The notes: generated by a model from the letters alone, not told the origin. Positions 1-7,323 are shown, counted from the stretch's first letter. The stretch is 8,885 bases of DNA from an uncultured Verrucomicrobia subdivision 3 bacterium (GCA_946480555.1 CAMLLE010000092.1:1-8885); one strand, 5' to 3'. Translations and numbers: made by a program.

Positions 1-77
1 TCGACCATGCCATGGCCGGGCACGTCCTGGATCAGGCTGAAGTGGTCGGCACCTACGCTCCGCCACATTGGCGGTGA
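1..77 (+). CDS. C-terminal end of an unidentified protein (5' partial)
   Basis: In the third forward frame the window opens inside a reading frame that ends at a TGA at 75-77. The 24 visible residues end in the motif GTYAPPHWR, and codon third positions are mostly G or C, as in the real genes nearby. The other two forward frames fit worse: one stops within 40 bases, and the other would overlap the next gene by 19 bases. I do not recognise the family from so short a tail. It sits 51 bp upstream of the Dabb gene on the same strand, so the two could be co-transcribed. The call rests on composition and spacing only. Confidence 0.4.
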   Translation, partial: DHAMAGHVLDQAEVVGTYAPPHWR

Positions 78-128
78 GAAACGCGTTTTTGCGCTTGCTG
101 CGGCAGAAGTGAAAACCAGAATCGCAGC

Positions 129-428
129 ATGTTTTCACATGTTGTGATTTTCTGGACCGATCCGGCGCAACCTCAAGCTGCGGATGAAGTCATCGCTGGC
201 GCTGAAAAGTTCCTGAAACCCATTCCGGGCATTCAGCATTTTCACATCGGAAAAATGGCGGGCAGCCATCGGCCGGTCGTGGATCAAACTTATCAAGTTG
301 CCTTGAACACCGTCTTCGCGAACAAGAAGGCGCAGGATGATTATCAGGTTCATCCGCTGCACCTCGAGTTCGTTGACAAATACGTGAAGCCGTTTGTGAA
401 GAAGGTCGTGGTTTACGATTTTGAGTGA
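129..428 (+). CDS. Dabb (stress-responsive alpha/beta barrel) domain protein
   Basis: This 99-residue protein is a single Dabb domain, a dimeric ferredoxin-like alpha/beta barrel fold, and is full length for a stand-alone member. It begins with the typical first strand (MFSHVVIFW, residues 1-9), has a central GIQHFHIGK strand (34-42), and carries the hallmark YQVHPLHLEFVDKYVKP segment near residues 72-88 (Y, HP, H, F). It closes with a VVVYDFE strand. There is no signal peptide or membrane segment, so it should be cytoplasmic. Family members range from plant stress proteins to small bacterial proteins of unknown substrate, so no reaction can be assigned. The ATG at 129 starts exactly at the first beta strand. 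No clear Shine-Dalgarno sequence precedes it. It converges with the sensor kinase gene. Confidence 0.88.
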   Translation: MFSHVVIFWTDPAQPQAADEVIAGAEKFLKPIPGIQHFHIGKMAGSHRPVVDQTYQVALNTVFANKKAQDDYQVHPLHLEFVDKYVKPFVKKVVVYDFE

Positions 429-431
429 TCC

Positions 432-496
432 GTGCCGCCAGCCCGTAGCGGCAGCCTGGCAGAGGGCCGCAAATTCCTGATCCGAATGGCGGGCAC
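432..496. repeat. Nested inverted repeats in the convergent gap
   Basis: Between the stop codons of two convergent genes lies a palindrome-rich stretch. The outer arms, GTGCCGCCA (432-440) and TGGCGGGCAC (487-496), pair over nine bases with one bulged G. Inside, GCGGC (448-452) can pair with GCCGC (466-470), or TGCCGC (433-438) can pair with GCGGCA (448-453). No T-run follows on either strand, so it is not a textbook intrinsic terminator. It could be a bidirectional transcription barrier or a copy of a dispersed palindromic (REP-like) element. Copy number in the genome cannot be judged from one window. Confidence 0.4.
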
Positions 497-509
497 TCCA
501 GCGGCGCGG

Positions 510-3041
510 CTACGCCACAACTGGGTTCCCGGCTTCCGCTTTCCGCATGACGCGCTGGAGCATTTCGCGGATTTCACCGGAGCGTGGCGGCTTGCTGAGG
601 ATGCCATCCACCTGCGGCGAGTTGTCGCGTTCTTCCTTCATGAACGCTCCCCAGCCGGTGAGCAGCACGACGGGCGTATCGGGCGCTGCGGATTTGATCG
701 CCTTCGCCACCTGGCGTCCGTCGAAATAAGGCATTCCAAGATCGGTGATCACGACATCGAAAGGATCGCCGCGCTGGAAGGCTTCGAGGAAACAATCGAC
801 GCCCGTCTTGCCATTGTCGCAAACCTGAACGCGGTGGCCATCGCGAGACAGCAGTTCTCCAATCAATTCGCGCAGCAGCGGTTCGTCATCGATGCAGAGC
901 AGGTGCAGTGGCTCGATGCGCGCTGCACTGCCGGTTTCACTCGCGAGTGCCGGCACCGGGCGGCGCACCGGAAAAATCAACCGGAACGTCGAGCCCTGTC
1001 CAAGTTCGCTATCGATCTCGATCTTCCCGTCGTGCCGCTCCATCACCCCGTAAACCATCGCGAGCCCCAGGCCGGTGCCGCGCGTGCCCTTGGTTGAGTA
1101 GAACGGCTCCAGACAGCGGTTGCGCGTCTCTTCGGTCATACCGGTTCCGGTGTCTGCGATTTCAACAATCGCAAGACTATTGCGCTTGCCGGGCGCATCT
1201 GAGTCCGTCTGCAGCCGCGTGCTGAGAGTGATCCGGCCGCCTTCCGGGAGCGCATCGACGGCGTTGATAATCAGGTTTGTGAGTGCCTCGCGAATTTCGC
1301 TTTCAAGCCCGATGATTTCCGGAATGCCCGGCGCGAGGTCTGTGGCCACTTCAATTGTGACGCCGCGTTCCTGCGGGATGTCGCGCCAGCGCGGCCGCGT
1401 CATGTCCACGACCTGTTCGGCCAGTGCGTTCAACGCGACGGCCTGCGACGCCTGCTTGTCTTCGCGCTTGCGGTAGAACTCTCGCAATCGCGTCACGATG
1501 TGGGCAATGTCTTCGCCGGCGGTGCGGATGTATTGAAGGTATTTTCTACCGTTGACGGTGAGGCCCTTTTCCATGCGCATCAGCAAATCGGCGAAGCCTA
1601 CCACGGGCGAAAGAGCGTTGTTGATGTCATGCGCGATGCCGCTCGCCATCTGGCCGAGGGCCTTGAGGCGTTCCTGCTGCATCACGGTCCGCTGCGTCTG
1701 GCGGAGCTCGTTGTAGGCGTGTTCCAGTTCCGCGTGGAGGTTGGCCTGATGTGCCGCCAGCGCGACGTGTTCGCTAAGCATGCGAAGAAACTCGCAATCG
1801 CCGCTGCTGAAATCATTCGGCTTCAAACGTGCCGCAAGGAGCACGCCGAACAGTTCGCCTTCCACCACCAGCGGAACGGACACGCCCGAGCGCAGTCCCG
1901 CGCCGCCAAGGCGTTCCGCAATGAATGCGGGCCCTTTCAATGTATCCGCGATCGAGACGGTCTGGCCGCTGGCGCAGAGTTCAAGCCCGGCTTCCTTGAG
2001 GCCAAATGCAGAGCCTTCATGCCAGTCCAGCCGGGCAGCGACCATGGAATTCTTCGCCTGCACGGCCGCCAGGTTCAGCTTCTGGGTTTCCGGATTGAAC
2101 AGCCCCACCGTGCCGAAATCGAGCCGCAGATGATCCTCCAACTGGCGCAGCACGACGTGCAGGATGCTTTCAGTATCCTGGCGTGCGGCGATGGCTTGCG
2201 TGATCTGGTTCAGCAGGCTGATGCGGGTGAATTGCTGCTGGAGCCCATTCTGAGCGCGCCGGCGTTCGGCGATCTCCGTGCGCAGAATCTTCGTGCGTTC
2301 CGCGACGCGCTTTTCCAGGCGTTCGTTCGCCTGCTGCAGTGCGGTATCACGGATTTGAATCTGCTCGAGCATTTCATTGAAGCCGTCGATCAGTCCGCCG
2401 AGTTCATCGTTGCCATGCTTGGTGGCGCGTACGGAGTAATCTTTCTGCCCGGAAACGGTTTTCGCCTTCTCCGCCAGGTGCAGAATCGGGCGGGTGACGA
2501 TGCGCTGCAGCAGGGTGGAAAGGTAATAGACGACCAGGGTGGAAATGACGGCGAACAGCAAAACGATCTGCGCGTAACGCTTGAGGCGTTCGTCGCGCTC
2601 AAGCAAATCCGACTGAAGGTAAAGCAAGCCCAGCGCCTCATCCTTGTGCTGAACGCGGTGGACGACGTGAACAAAATCGTCTCCCCAGGCAAAACCTTCA
2701 TTGCCTGGCGTCACGGGCAGGCTGGCCGTGGGGCCCTCGGATGGATAACGGGCAAAGAGGCGTCCGTCCGTGTAGAACGCGGCAGCGGTGATGTGCTTCT
2801 CGGCCTTGAGCGCGCTCAGAATTTCCTCCGCACGTTCCCGGTCGTCGAACATCAGCGCGGAGGTGCTTTCGCTGGCGATGATTTCCGCCAGCGTCTGGAG
2901 ATCGCGGACCATGCCGCGTTTCAGCGCGATGATTTCGTACGCGATGAAGCCGGCCGAAACGATCAGCACGGCGAGGATGCTCGCAGTCATGATGATCAGC
3001 GTGAGCTTGCGCTTGATCGAGATGTTCTGAATTCGAACCAA
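510..3041 (-). CDS. Hybrid sensor histidine kinase: CHASE8-like, HAMP, GAF, HisKA, HATPase, receiver
   Basis: This 843-residue inner-membrane kinase autophosphorylates a histidine and passes the phosphate to its own receiver. Transmembrane helix 1 is about residues 13-35. A periplasmic CHASE8-like sensor (36-157, with SALMFDDRERAEEILSAL) is followed by helix 2 (158-176), HAMP (177-230) and a coiled coil (230-270). A GAF domain spans roughly 289-432. The DHp helix has the H-box at His471 (SGIAHDINNALSP). The ATPase lobe shows Asn589/Asn593, DTGTGM (630-635), EPFYSTK (645-651) and GTRGTGLGL (652-660). The receiver (713-830) has Asp718/Asp719, acceptor Asp767 (TDLGMP), Thr795 and Lys817, so all key residues are present. 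The start is TTG with AGGA five bases upstream; residues 2-17 supply the basic flank of helix 1. The yfiR-like gene lies 139 bp upstream on the same strand. No separate response regulator is in the window. The family is certain; the signal is unknown. Confidence 0.93.
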   Translation of the reverse strand: MVRIQNISIKRKLTLIIMTASILAVLIVSAGFIAYEIIALKRGMVRDLQTLAEIIASESTSALMFDDRERAEEILSALKAEKHITAAAFYTDGRLFARYPSEGPTASLPVTPGNEGFAWGDDFVHVVHRVQHKDEALGLLYLQSDLLERDERLKRYAQIVLLFAVISTLVVYYLSTLLQRIVTRPILHLAEKAKTVSGQKDYSVRATKHGNDELGGLIDGFNEMLEQIQIRDTALQQANERLEKRVAERTKILRTEIAERRRAQNGLQQQFTRISLLNQITQAIAARQDTESILHVVLRQLEDHLRLDFGTVGLFNPETQKLNLAAVQAKNSMVAARLDWHEGSAFGLKEAGLELCASGQTVSIADTLKGPAFIAERLGGAGLRSGVSVPLVVEGELFGVLLAARLKPNDFSSGDCEFLRMLSEHVALAAHQANLHAELEHAYNELRQTQRTVMQQERLKALGQMASGIAHDINNALSPVVGFADLLMRMEKGLTVNGRKYLQYIRTAGEDIAHIVTRLREFYRKREDKQASQAVALNALAEQVVDMTRPRWRDIPQERGVTIEVATDLAPGIPEIIGLESEIREALTNLIINAVDALPEGGRITLSTRLQTDSDAPGKRNSLAIVEIADTGTGMTEETRNRCLEPFYSTKGTRGTGLGLAMVYGVMERHDGKIEIDSELGQGSTFRLIFPVRRPVPALASETGSAARIEPLHLLCIDDEPLLRELIGELLSRDGHRVQVCDNGKTGVDCFLEAFQRGDPFDVVITDLGMPYFDGRQVAKAIKSAAPDTPVVLLTGWGAFMKEERDNSPQVDGILSKPPRSGEIREMLQRVMRKAEAGNPVVA

Positions 3042-3046
3042 AATCG

Positions 3047-3050
3047 TCCT
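3047..3050 (-). promoter_or_regulatory. Ribosome binding site of the sensor kinase
   Basis: On the minus strand AGGA ends five bases before the TTG at 3041. It is the clearest Shine-Dalgarno match in the window and supports the TTG start over the first internal ATG (residue 18), which would cut into the first transmembrane helix. Confidence 0.5.
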
Positions 3051-3180
3051 GATATAGGCACAGACAGGCCGTCGTGGTGACGTCCCCTGCGGATTCTCTT
3101 CCTGCGAACTGATACGAATCGCCCGGCTCAGAAGCGAGCGAGTTCTGATCGTGATCGGACGATTCCAGAATTCCTGAAGT

Positions 3181-3723
3181 CTATTTTGCCGGCGGTGCGG
3201 AGAGGCTCAGGAGCTTGGAATTGATTTTCAAATTCGCTGCACGCGCGGATTCATCGTCGATCTGGAACCGGATTTTTTTTCCTTCACGGACGAACCCGAT
3301 CATGCCGCCTTCGGCGACAAAACCCTCCGTTTCGCCCACCGTCAGCACCGGCGCATGGTTCAATTCCTTGAGGATGTCGCGCATGCGCTTCGTTTCGGAA
3401 GCGCTGATGTACAGAACGTGAACGTGGCGGGCCTCTTCAGTGGATTTCACCAGGCGATGCACGATGGGGCGTCCGTTGATGGTTTTATGGCGCAAGGTGT
3501 TTTCCAGGTGCGCTTCAAACGGGTTTTCGCCAAGCACCCCGATGACAAAGGGGGAATCCGGCTTTGGAAACGCCCCGGCCGGCCAATCGACAAACTTTGC
3601 GAAATTGAAAAGGAACGCGGCCTTGAGCTGATACTCGCTGGGGGCGTCCTGTGCGGGCGCGGCGAACAGCGACGCCGCAAACAGGAACCACAGGCTAAGA
3701 ATGCGCTTGGCTCCCGGACGCAT
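3181..3723 (-). CDS. YfiR-family (DUF4154) periplasmic protein
   Basis: This 180-residue protein belongs to the YfiR/DUF4154 family. In Pseudomonas, YfiR sits in the periplasm and represses the membrane diguanylate cyclase YfiN. Residues 1-24 form a signal peptide (basic MRPGAKR, hydrophobic core, likely cut after APA). The mature part opens with the family signature EYQLKAAFLFNFAKFVDWP (30-48), then FVIGVLGENPF (59-69), INGRPI (82-87), HVLYIS (102-107), LTVGE (127-131) and the closing GGMIGF through LKINSKLLSL. The open frame continues upstream to 3924, but the ATG at 3723 is chosen because it directly precedes the signal peptide; the extra 67 residues look non-coding and would run into the divergent gene. 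No clear Shine-Dalgarno sequence is seen. The mature protein has no cysteine. It lies upstream of the kinase on the same strand, so the kinase is the likely partner (inference). Confidence 0.9.
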   Translation of the reverse strand: MRPGAKRILSLWFLFAASLFAAPAQDAPSEYQLKAAFLFNFAKFVDWPAGAFPKPDSPFVIGVLGENPFEAHLENTLRHKTINGRPIVHRLVKSTEEARHVHVLYISASETKRMRDILKELNHAPVLTVGETEGFVAEGGMIGFVREGKKIRFQIDDESARAANLKINSKLLSLSAPPAK

Positions 3724-3915
3724 GAATTCGGGTTGGGTAATCGCCGAGGTTGTGGCTCGGTGTGGTTGCGTTGCCCATTTAGAGTTCGCGACAGTGGTAC
3801 ACAACTGCCGCCGCACATCGCAATACAAGTTCTCGAAAATGAATGGACTCTGTTTCGCAGCCCAACTTAGGGCTTGATCAGAGCTCGCCCGCCTCTTCAT
3901 TTTAGCGCCCTCGAG
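3724..3915. promoter_or_regulatory. Divergent intergenic region between yfiR-like and TonB-receptor genes
   Basis: This 192-bp gap must hold the start signals for both the yfiR-like gene (leftward) and the TonB receptor (rightward). I found no convincing -35/-10 pair on either strand. The one visible structure is a perfect five-base inverted repeat, CCGAG (3744-3748) and CTCGG (3756-3760). It lies about 20 bases upstream of the yfiR-like ATG and partly overlaps two TGTGG direct repeats. It could be an operator half-site pair or a hairpin in the leader RNA, but it is short enough to arise by chance. Confidence 0.35.
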
Positions 3916-5955
3916 ATGAACCACGACATCAGCTGCGCCTTATTCTGCCGCTGCCAACCGTTGATCTCGCGTCTTCTGAAATTTTCCTTCGCCTGCGCTT
4001 CGTCCGCGTTGTTTCTGCTCCCCTTGATCGCCGCGGAAGCGCCAACGTCCGCGACGAGCGACCTTTCGGAACTGCCGCTGGAAGTGCTGATGGAAATCGA
4101 AGTGCCGACGGTTTACAGCGCCTCGAAGTTCGAGCAGAAGAGCAGCGCCGCGCCTGCCGCGGTCACGGTGATCACCGCGGAAGAGATCAAGCGCTACGGA
4201 CATCGCACGCTGGCCGATGTGCTCCGCAGCGTGCCGGGGCTTTACGTTTCCTATGATCGCAATTACAGCTTTCTCGGAATCGGCGGGATCAACCTCGGCG
4301 ACTTCAACAGCCGCGTGTTGCTCCTCGTAAACGGACACCGCGTGAACAACAACCTCACCGATGGCGCGGCACTCGGACGCGAATCCATCGTCGATGTCGA
4401 TCTCATTGATCGCGTCGAAGTCATTCAAGGTCCCGGCTCAGTATTGTATGGCAACAATGCCTTCTTTGGTGTGATCAATGTGGTGACGCGCGAAGGCAAA
4501 CAGCTGAATGGCGCGGAGGTTTCCGGCGAGTACGGCAGCTTTGACACCGGCAAAGCGCGCGTGACTTACGGACGGCAGTTCACCAACGGGGTGGAAGTTC
4601 TGTTCTCGGGGACGTATTACGAAAGCGCCGGGGCGGATCGGCTGTATTATCCCGAGTTTGACACGCCGGCGCAGAACAACGGCATCGCGGAACACATCGA
4701 CGGCGAGCGTCTGGGGAAGTTTTTTGGAGCCGTTGGCTATCGTGCATTCACGCTTGAAGGGGGATTCGTGCATCGCGAAAAAGAGAACCCGACGGCGCAG
4801 TATGGGACGCTCTTCAATGATGACCGGCTCACCATCACGGACACACGCGGTTACGGTGCGCTGAAGTTCTCACGTGAGTTCGATCATGGAATCGGTGTTT
4901 CCGCCAGCGGCTATTACGATCAGAGCGGGCTGGCGCTGCGCTATCCGCTGGCGGCGCCGTTCAATCTGTTCAAACAGCAACTGGATGGCGAGTGGGCTGG
5001 AACGGAACTGCTCGTGACCAAGAAGCTTGATGGCGGCCACATCTTGTCGCTCGGGGGTGAATATAGGAACGATTTTCATCAAGCGGACCGGTTGTTCCAG
5101 GCAGGAACCACAAATGTCTTCCGGGACGTGACGAACGACCGGCAGAACTACAGCTTTTACGGGCAGGGCGATTTCGCGTTAAGGACAAACTTGCACGTGA
5201 ATCTGGGAGTTCGTTACGACAAATACACCGACTTCGATCCTTCCTGGAGTCCGCGCGCTGCGATCATCTGCGACTTTCTTTCTGCGTCCACAGTGAAGCT
5301 GATTTACGGCACGGCATTTCGAAATCCTAACTTTCTCGAACTGAGCGACCCGCGGTTTCAGGACATCGAGCCGGAGAAGATCACGTCTGGGCAGGTCGTG
5401 TATGAGCAGGGGCTGAACCGCAACCTTCGCTCGTCGGTGGTCGGTTACTACAATCAGATCGAAGATCTGATCATCTTTGAAAATGGCGCCTTCACGAATT
5501 TCAACGTGGAAACTCTGGGCCTGACGCTCGCGCTCGATGGGAAATGGGAGAGCGGCATTCGCGGACGCGTCAGCTACGGGATTCAACATACGGAGAACCG
5601 GGACAGCGGAGCCGAAATGCCGGATTCACCGGAGCATCTGGTGAAATTCAACGCGAGCGTGCCGCTCGTGCGAGAAAAGGTTTTTGCGGGTTTGGAAGTG
5701 CAGTTCACCAGCCGGCGCCGAACCGTTTTCACCGATCTTTCAGGCAGCACGCTGACCGGGGAAAGCACGCCCCCGTTTGCGCTGGTGAACTTCACCTTGT
5801 TTAGCCAGGACTTGATCAAGAACCTGGAGGCCTCCGCCAGCATCTACAATCTGCTCGACACGACCTGCTACGATCCCGCCGCGCGCCTGCATTTGCAGGA
5901 TCGCATCCGTCGGGACGGGCGTTCATTCCGGTTGAAGCTGACCTATCGCTTCTGA
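3916..5955 (+). CDS. TonB-dependent outer-membrane receptor
   Basis: This 679-residue outer-membrane transporter takes up a ligand using energy passed on by TonB-ExbB-ExbD. A signal peptide covers about residues 1-40 (hydrophobic SALFLLPLIAA before EAPTS). A short conserved segment, LSELPLEVLMEIEV (50-63), then a TonB-box-like VPTVYSASK (about 63-71), precede the plug domain (about 72-193). Typical plug motifs are VTVITAEEIKRYG, LADVLRSVPGLYV, VLLLVNGHRVN, IDRVEVIQGPGSVLYG and FGVINVVTR. The rest is a 22-strand-type beta barrel ending in LKLTYRF, with the terminal Phe used for barrel assembly. It has no N-terminal STN signalling domain, so it is not a FecA-type transducer by itself. A TTG start at 3874 is possible, but the ATG at 3916 is preferred and gives a normal leader. 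The ligand cannot be read from sequence; siderophore, cobalamin, metal or oligosaccharide are all possible. Confidence 0.93.
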   Translation: MNHDISCALFCRCQPLISRLLKFSFACASSALFLLPLIAAEAPTSATSDLSELPLEVLMEIEVPTVYSASKFEQKSSAAPAAVTVITAEEIKRYGHRTLADVLRSVPGLYVSYDRNYSFLGIGGINLGDFNSRVLLLVNGHRVNNNLTDGAALGRESIVDVDLIDRVEVIQGPGSVLYGNNAFFGVINVVTREGKQLNGAEVSGEYGSFDTGKARVTYGRQFTNGVEVLFSGTYYESAGADRLYYPEFDTPAQNNGIAEHIDGERLGKFFGAVGYRAFTLEGGFVHREKENPTAQYGTLFNDDRLTITDTRGYGALKFSREFDHGIGVSASGYYDQSGLALRYPLAAPFNLFKQQLDGEWAGTELLVTKKLDGGHILSLGGEYRNDFHQADRLFQAGTTNVFRDVTNDRQNYSFYGQGDFALRTNLHVNLGVRYDKYTDFDPSWSPRAAIICDFLSASTVKLIYGTAFRNPNFLELSDPRFQDIEPEKITSGQVVYEQGLNRNLRSSVVGYYNQIEDLIIFENGAFTNFNVETLGLTLALDGKWESGIRGRVSYGIQHTENRDSGAEMPDSPEHLVKFNASVPLVREKVFAGLEVQFTSRRRTVFTDLSGSTLTGESTPPFALVNFTLFSQDLIKNLEASASIYNLLDTTCYDPAARLHLQDRIRRDGRSFRLKLTYRF

Positions 5956-5971
5956 TTACAGGGACGCTCCA

Positions 5972-5986
5972 GCGAATTGGATTCGC
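5972..5986 (+). terminator. Perfect hairpin after the TonB-receptor stop
   Basis: GCGAAT (5972-5977) and ATTCGC (5981-5986) form a perfect six-base stem with a three-base TGG loop, 17 bases after the receptor's stop codon. There is no following T-run, so intrinsic termination is doubtful. It could instead protect the 3' end of the receptor mRNA. Confidence 0.3.
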
Positions 5987-6081
5987 CGAGATTCTGAAAT
6001 CAGTTGCATGATGGATTGAGGCATACCTGCATTCCTGCCGATTCGGGCATGAGAATCGCTACTTTTCAGCTGTCTCAGAAG

Positions 6082-7323
6082 ATGGAAACCGTTCGCAGAA
6101 GCATTCTGAAGCGGCTTCGTCTGCCGTTGCTCCTCGCCGCCATTGCGCCGTGGATTGCCAATTTGCAGGCGCAGTTGGGGCTTCCTCCTGTCATCGTTGT
6201 CCAGCCTTTGGGCTTGTCTGTCCTGAACGGAGACAGAATCGTTCTCGCGACCACCGCGGTCAGTTTGACGGCGATGAATTTCAACTGGCGGCTGAACGGC
6301 CAGAATCTGTCGCTCTCGAATGCCAGCGTGGTGAACGTCGTGGTTCCATTGGTTGGAACCATCAGCACGCTCACTGTCAGCAACGCCATTCCTGCGTATG
6401 CCGGGCAATACTCCGTGCAGGTTGTCAACGCCGTTGGCTCGGCGCTCAGTTCGAATGTGACCGTGTCCGTCCTGGGCGGCATTGCGGTGGACCAGGTCAG
6501 CAGTGCCCGCACAAACAGCCAGACTTTGCGCTGGACGCATACAGTTGGAAGTGGCCTGAACCGGGCGTTGCTCGTGACCGTGGCATATCGTGACAGTGAC
6601 GAAAGGGTGGAGTCCGTGCGATATGGCGACACCCCGCTGCTGCGGATTGCGACGGCCGAAGTTTCAGACAAGGACAATGGATGTTCCATCTGGGGTTTGC
6701 TCAATCCCCCGAGCGGCTCTGCCGAAGTCACAGTGACTGCGGAAGGATCTCAGAACATCGCCGCCGGTGCGATTTCGTTGAACGGTGTTGTTCAGACTGA
6801 CCCGGTTCGCAGCATTGGCGAGAATGAGAATGACAAGGGACAACCGTCGGTCAGCCAGGAAGCCAGTCCCGGCGATGTCGTTCTGAGCGTCTTGTCAACG
6901 CAAGGAGACGCCGGCAGCGCGACACCGGGCGGCGGGCAATTCCTCCAGTGGAATCAGCAAACCGGCACCGGCGGCAACAACGTCATCGGAGCAAGCAGCA
7001 TTGAGGCGGGCGCAAACCAGGTTTCGACCCATTGGACTCTGAACAGATCCAAGAAATGGGCTTTGGCGGCCGTCGCATTGAAACCAGCAGCCAGTTCTCC
7101 GATTGCGATTCAAGTTTCCGGAGCGAATCTCGGCCTCACGACGAACGGTTTCAAAATCAATCTCACCGGCCCGACTGGCTCCACGTTTATCATCGAGGCG
7201 TCTGACGATCTCCTGAACTGGATTCCAGTTTCCACCAATATCGCGCCGGGGGGTTCAGCCTCGTTTACCGATCTCTCCGCACTCCAACGCGAGCGCCGCT
7301 ATTATAAGGTAAGGCTGCAGTAG
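6082..7323 (+). CDS. Secreted protein with Ig-like domain, beta-rich middle domain and C-terminal module
   Basis: This 413-residue exported protein has a signal peptide at residues 1-30 (basic RRSILKRLRL, hydrophobic core, likely cut after LQA). Residues 35-131 form a bacterial Ig-like domain with the usual FNWRLNGQNL tryptophan strand and the YAGQYSVQVVNAVGS tyrosine-corner strand. Residues 133-335 form a beta-rich region (LRWTHTVGSGLNRALLVTVA, VRYGDTPL, WGLLNPPSGSAEVTV, KKWALAAVALK) of a type seen in secreted bacterial proteins; I know no certain name for it. Residues 340-413 are a short module (FIIEASDDLLNWIPVSTN through RRYYKVRLQ) that I associate with Verrucomicrobial surface proteins. 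No enzymatic motif is visible, so a binding or structural role is likely. ATG 6082 is preferred because it directly precedes the basic leader; ATG 6049 and TTG 6004 are in frame. It follows the TonB receptor by 126 bp on the same strand. Confidence 0.8.
   Translation: METVRRSILKRLRLPLLLAAIAPWIANLQAQLGLPPVIVVQPLGLSVLNGDRIVLATTAVSLTAMNFNWRLNGQNLSLSNASVVNVVVPLVGTISTLTVSNAIPAYAGQYSVQVVNAVGSALSSNVTVSVLGGIAVDQVSSARTNSQTLRWTHTVGSGLNRALLVTVAYRDSDERVESVRYGDTPLLRIATAEVSDKDNGCSIWGLLNPPSGSAEVTVTAEGSQNIAAGAISLNGVVQTDPVRSIGENENDKGQPSVSQEASPGDVVLSVLSTQGDAGSATPGGGQFLQWNQQTGTGGNNVIGASSIEAGANQVSTHWTLNRSKKWALAAVALKPAASSPIAIQVSGANLGLTTNGFKINLTGPTGSTFIIEASDDLLNWIPVSTNIAPGGSASFTDLSALQRERRYYKVRLQ

Noticed and set aside
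432..1097. A 221-codon open frame on the plus strand after the Dabb gene
   Set aside because: It runs antisense over the kinase receiver and ATPase domains, whose motifs are unmistakable, and has no family features of its own.
1500..3080. A 526-codon open frame on the plus strand
   Set aside because: It is fully antisense to the sensor kinase, shows no recognisable domain, and is the kind of long shadow frame that GC-rich third positions create.
3770..3800. A possible -35/-10 pair (TTGTGT, 17 bases, TAAATG) on the minus strand before the yfiR-like gene
   Set aside because: Each box matches the sigma-70 consensus at only about three of six bases, so it is not distinguishable from chance.
3874..3915. 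TTG start for the TonB receptor
   Set aside because: It adds 14 residues before an already long leader; the ATG at 3916 is sufficient. It remains possible.
3724..3924. A 67-residue N-terminal extension of the YfiR-like protein
   Set aside because: It would bury the signal peptide inside the protein and overlap the divergent receptor start; the ATG at 3723 gives a normal exported protein.
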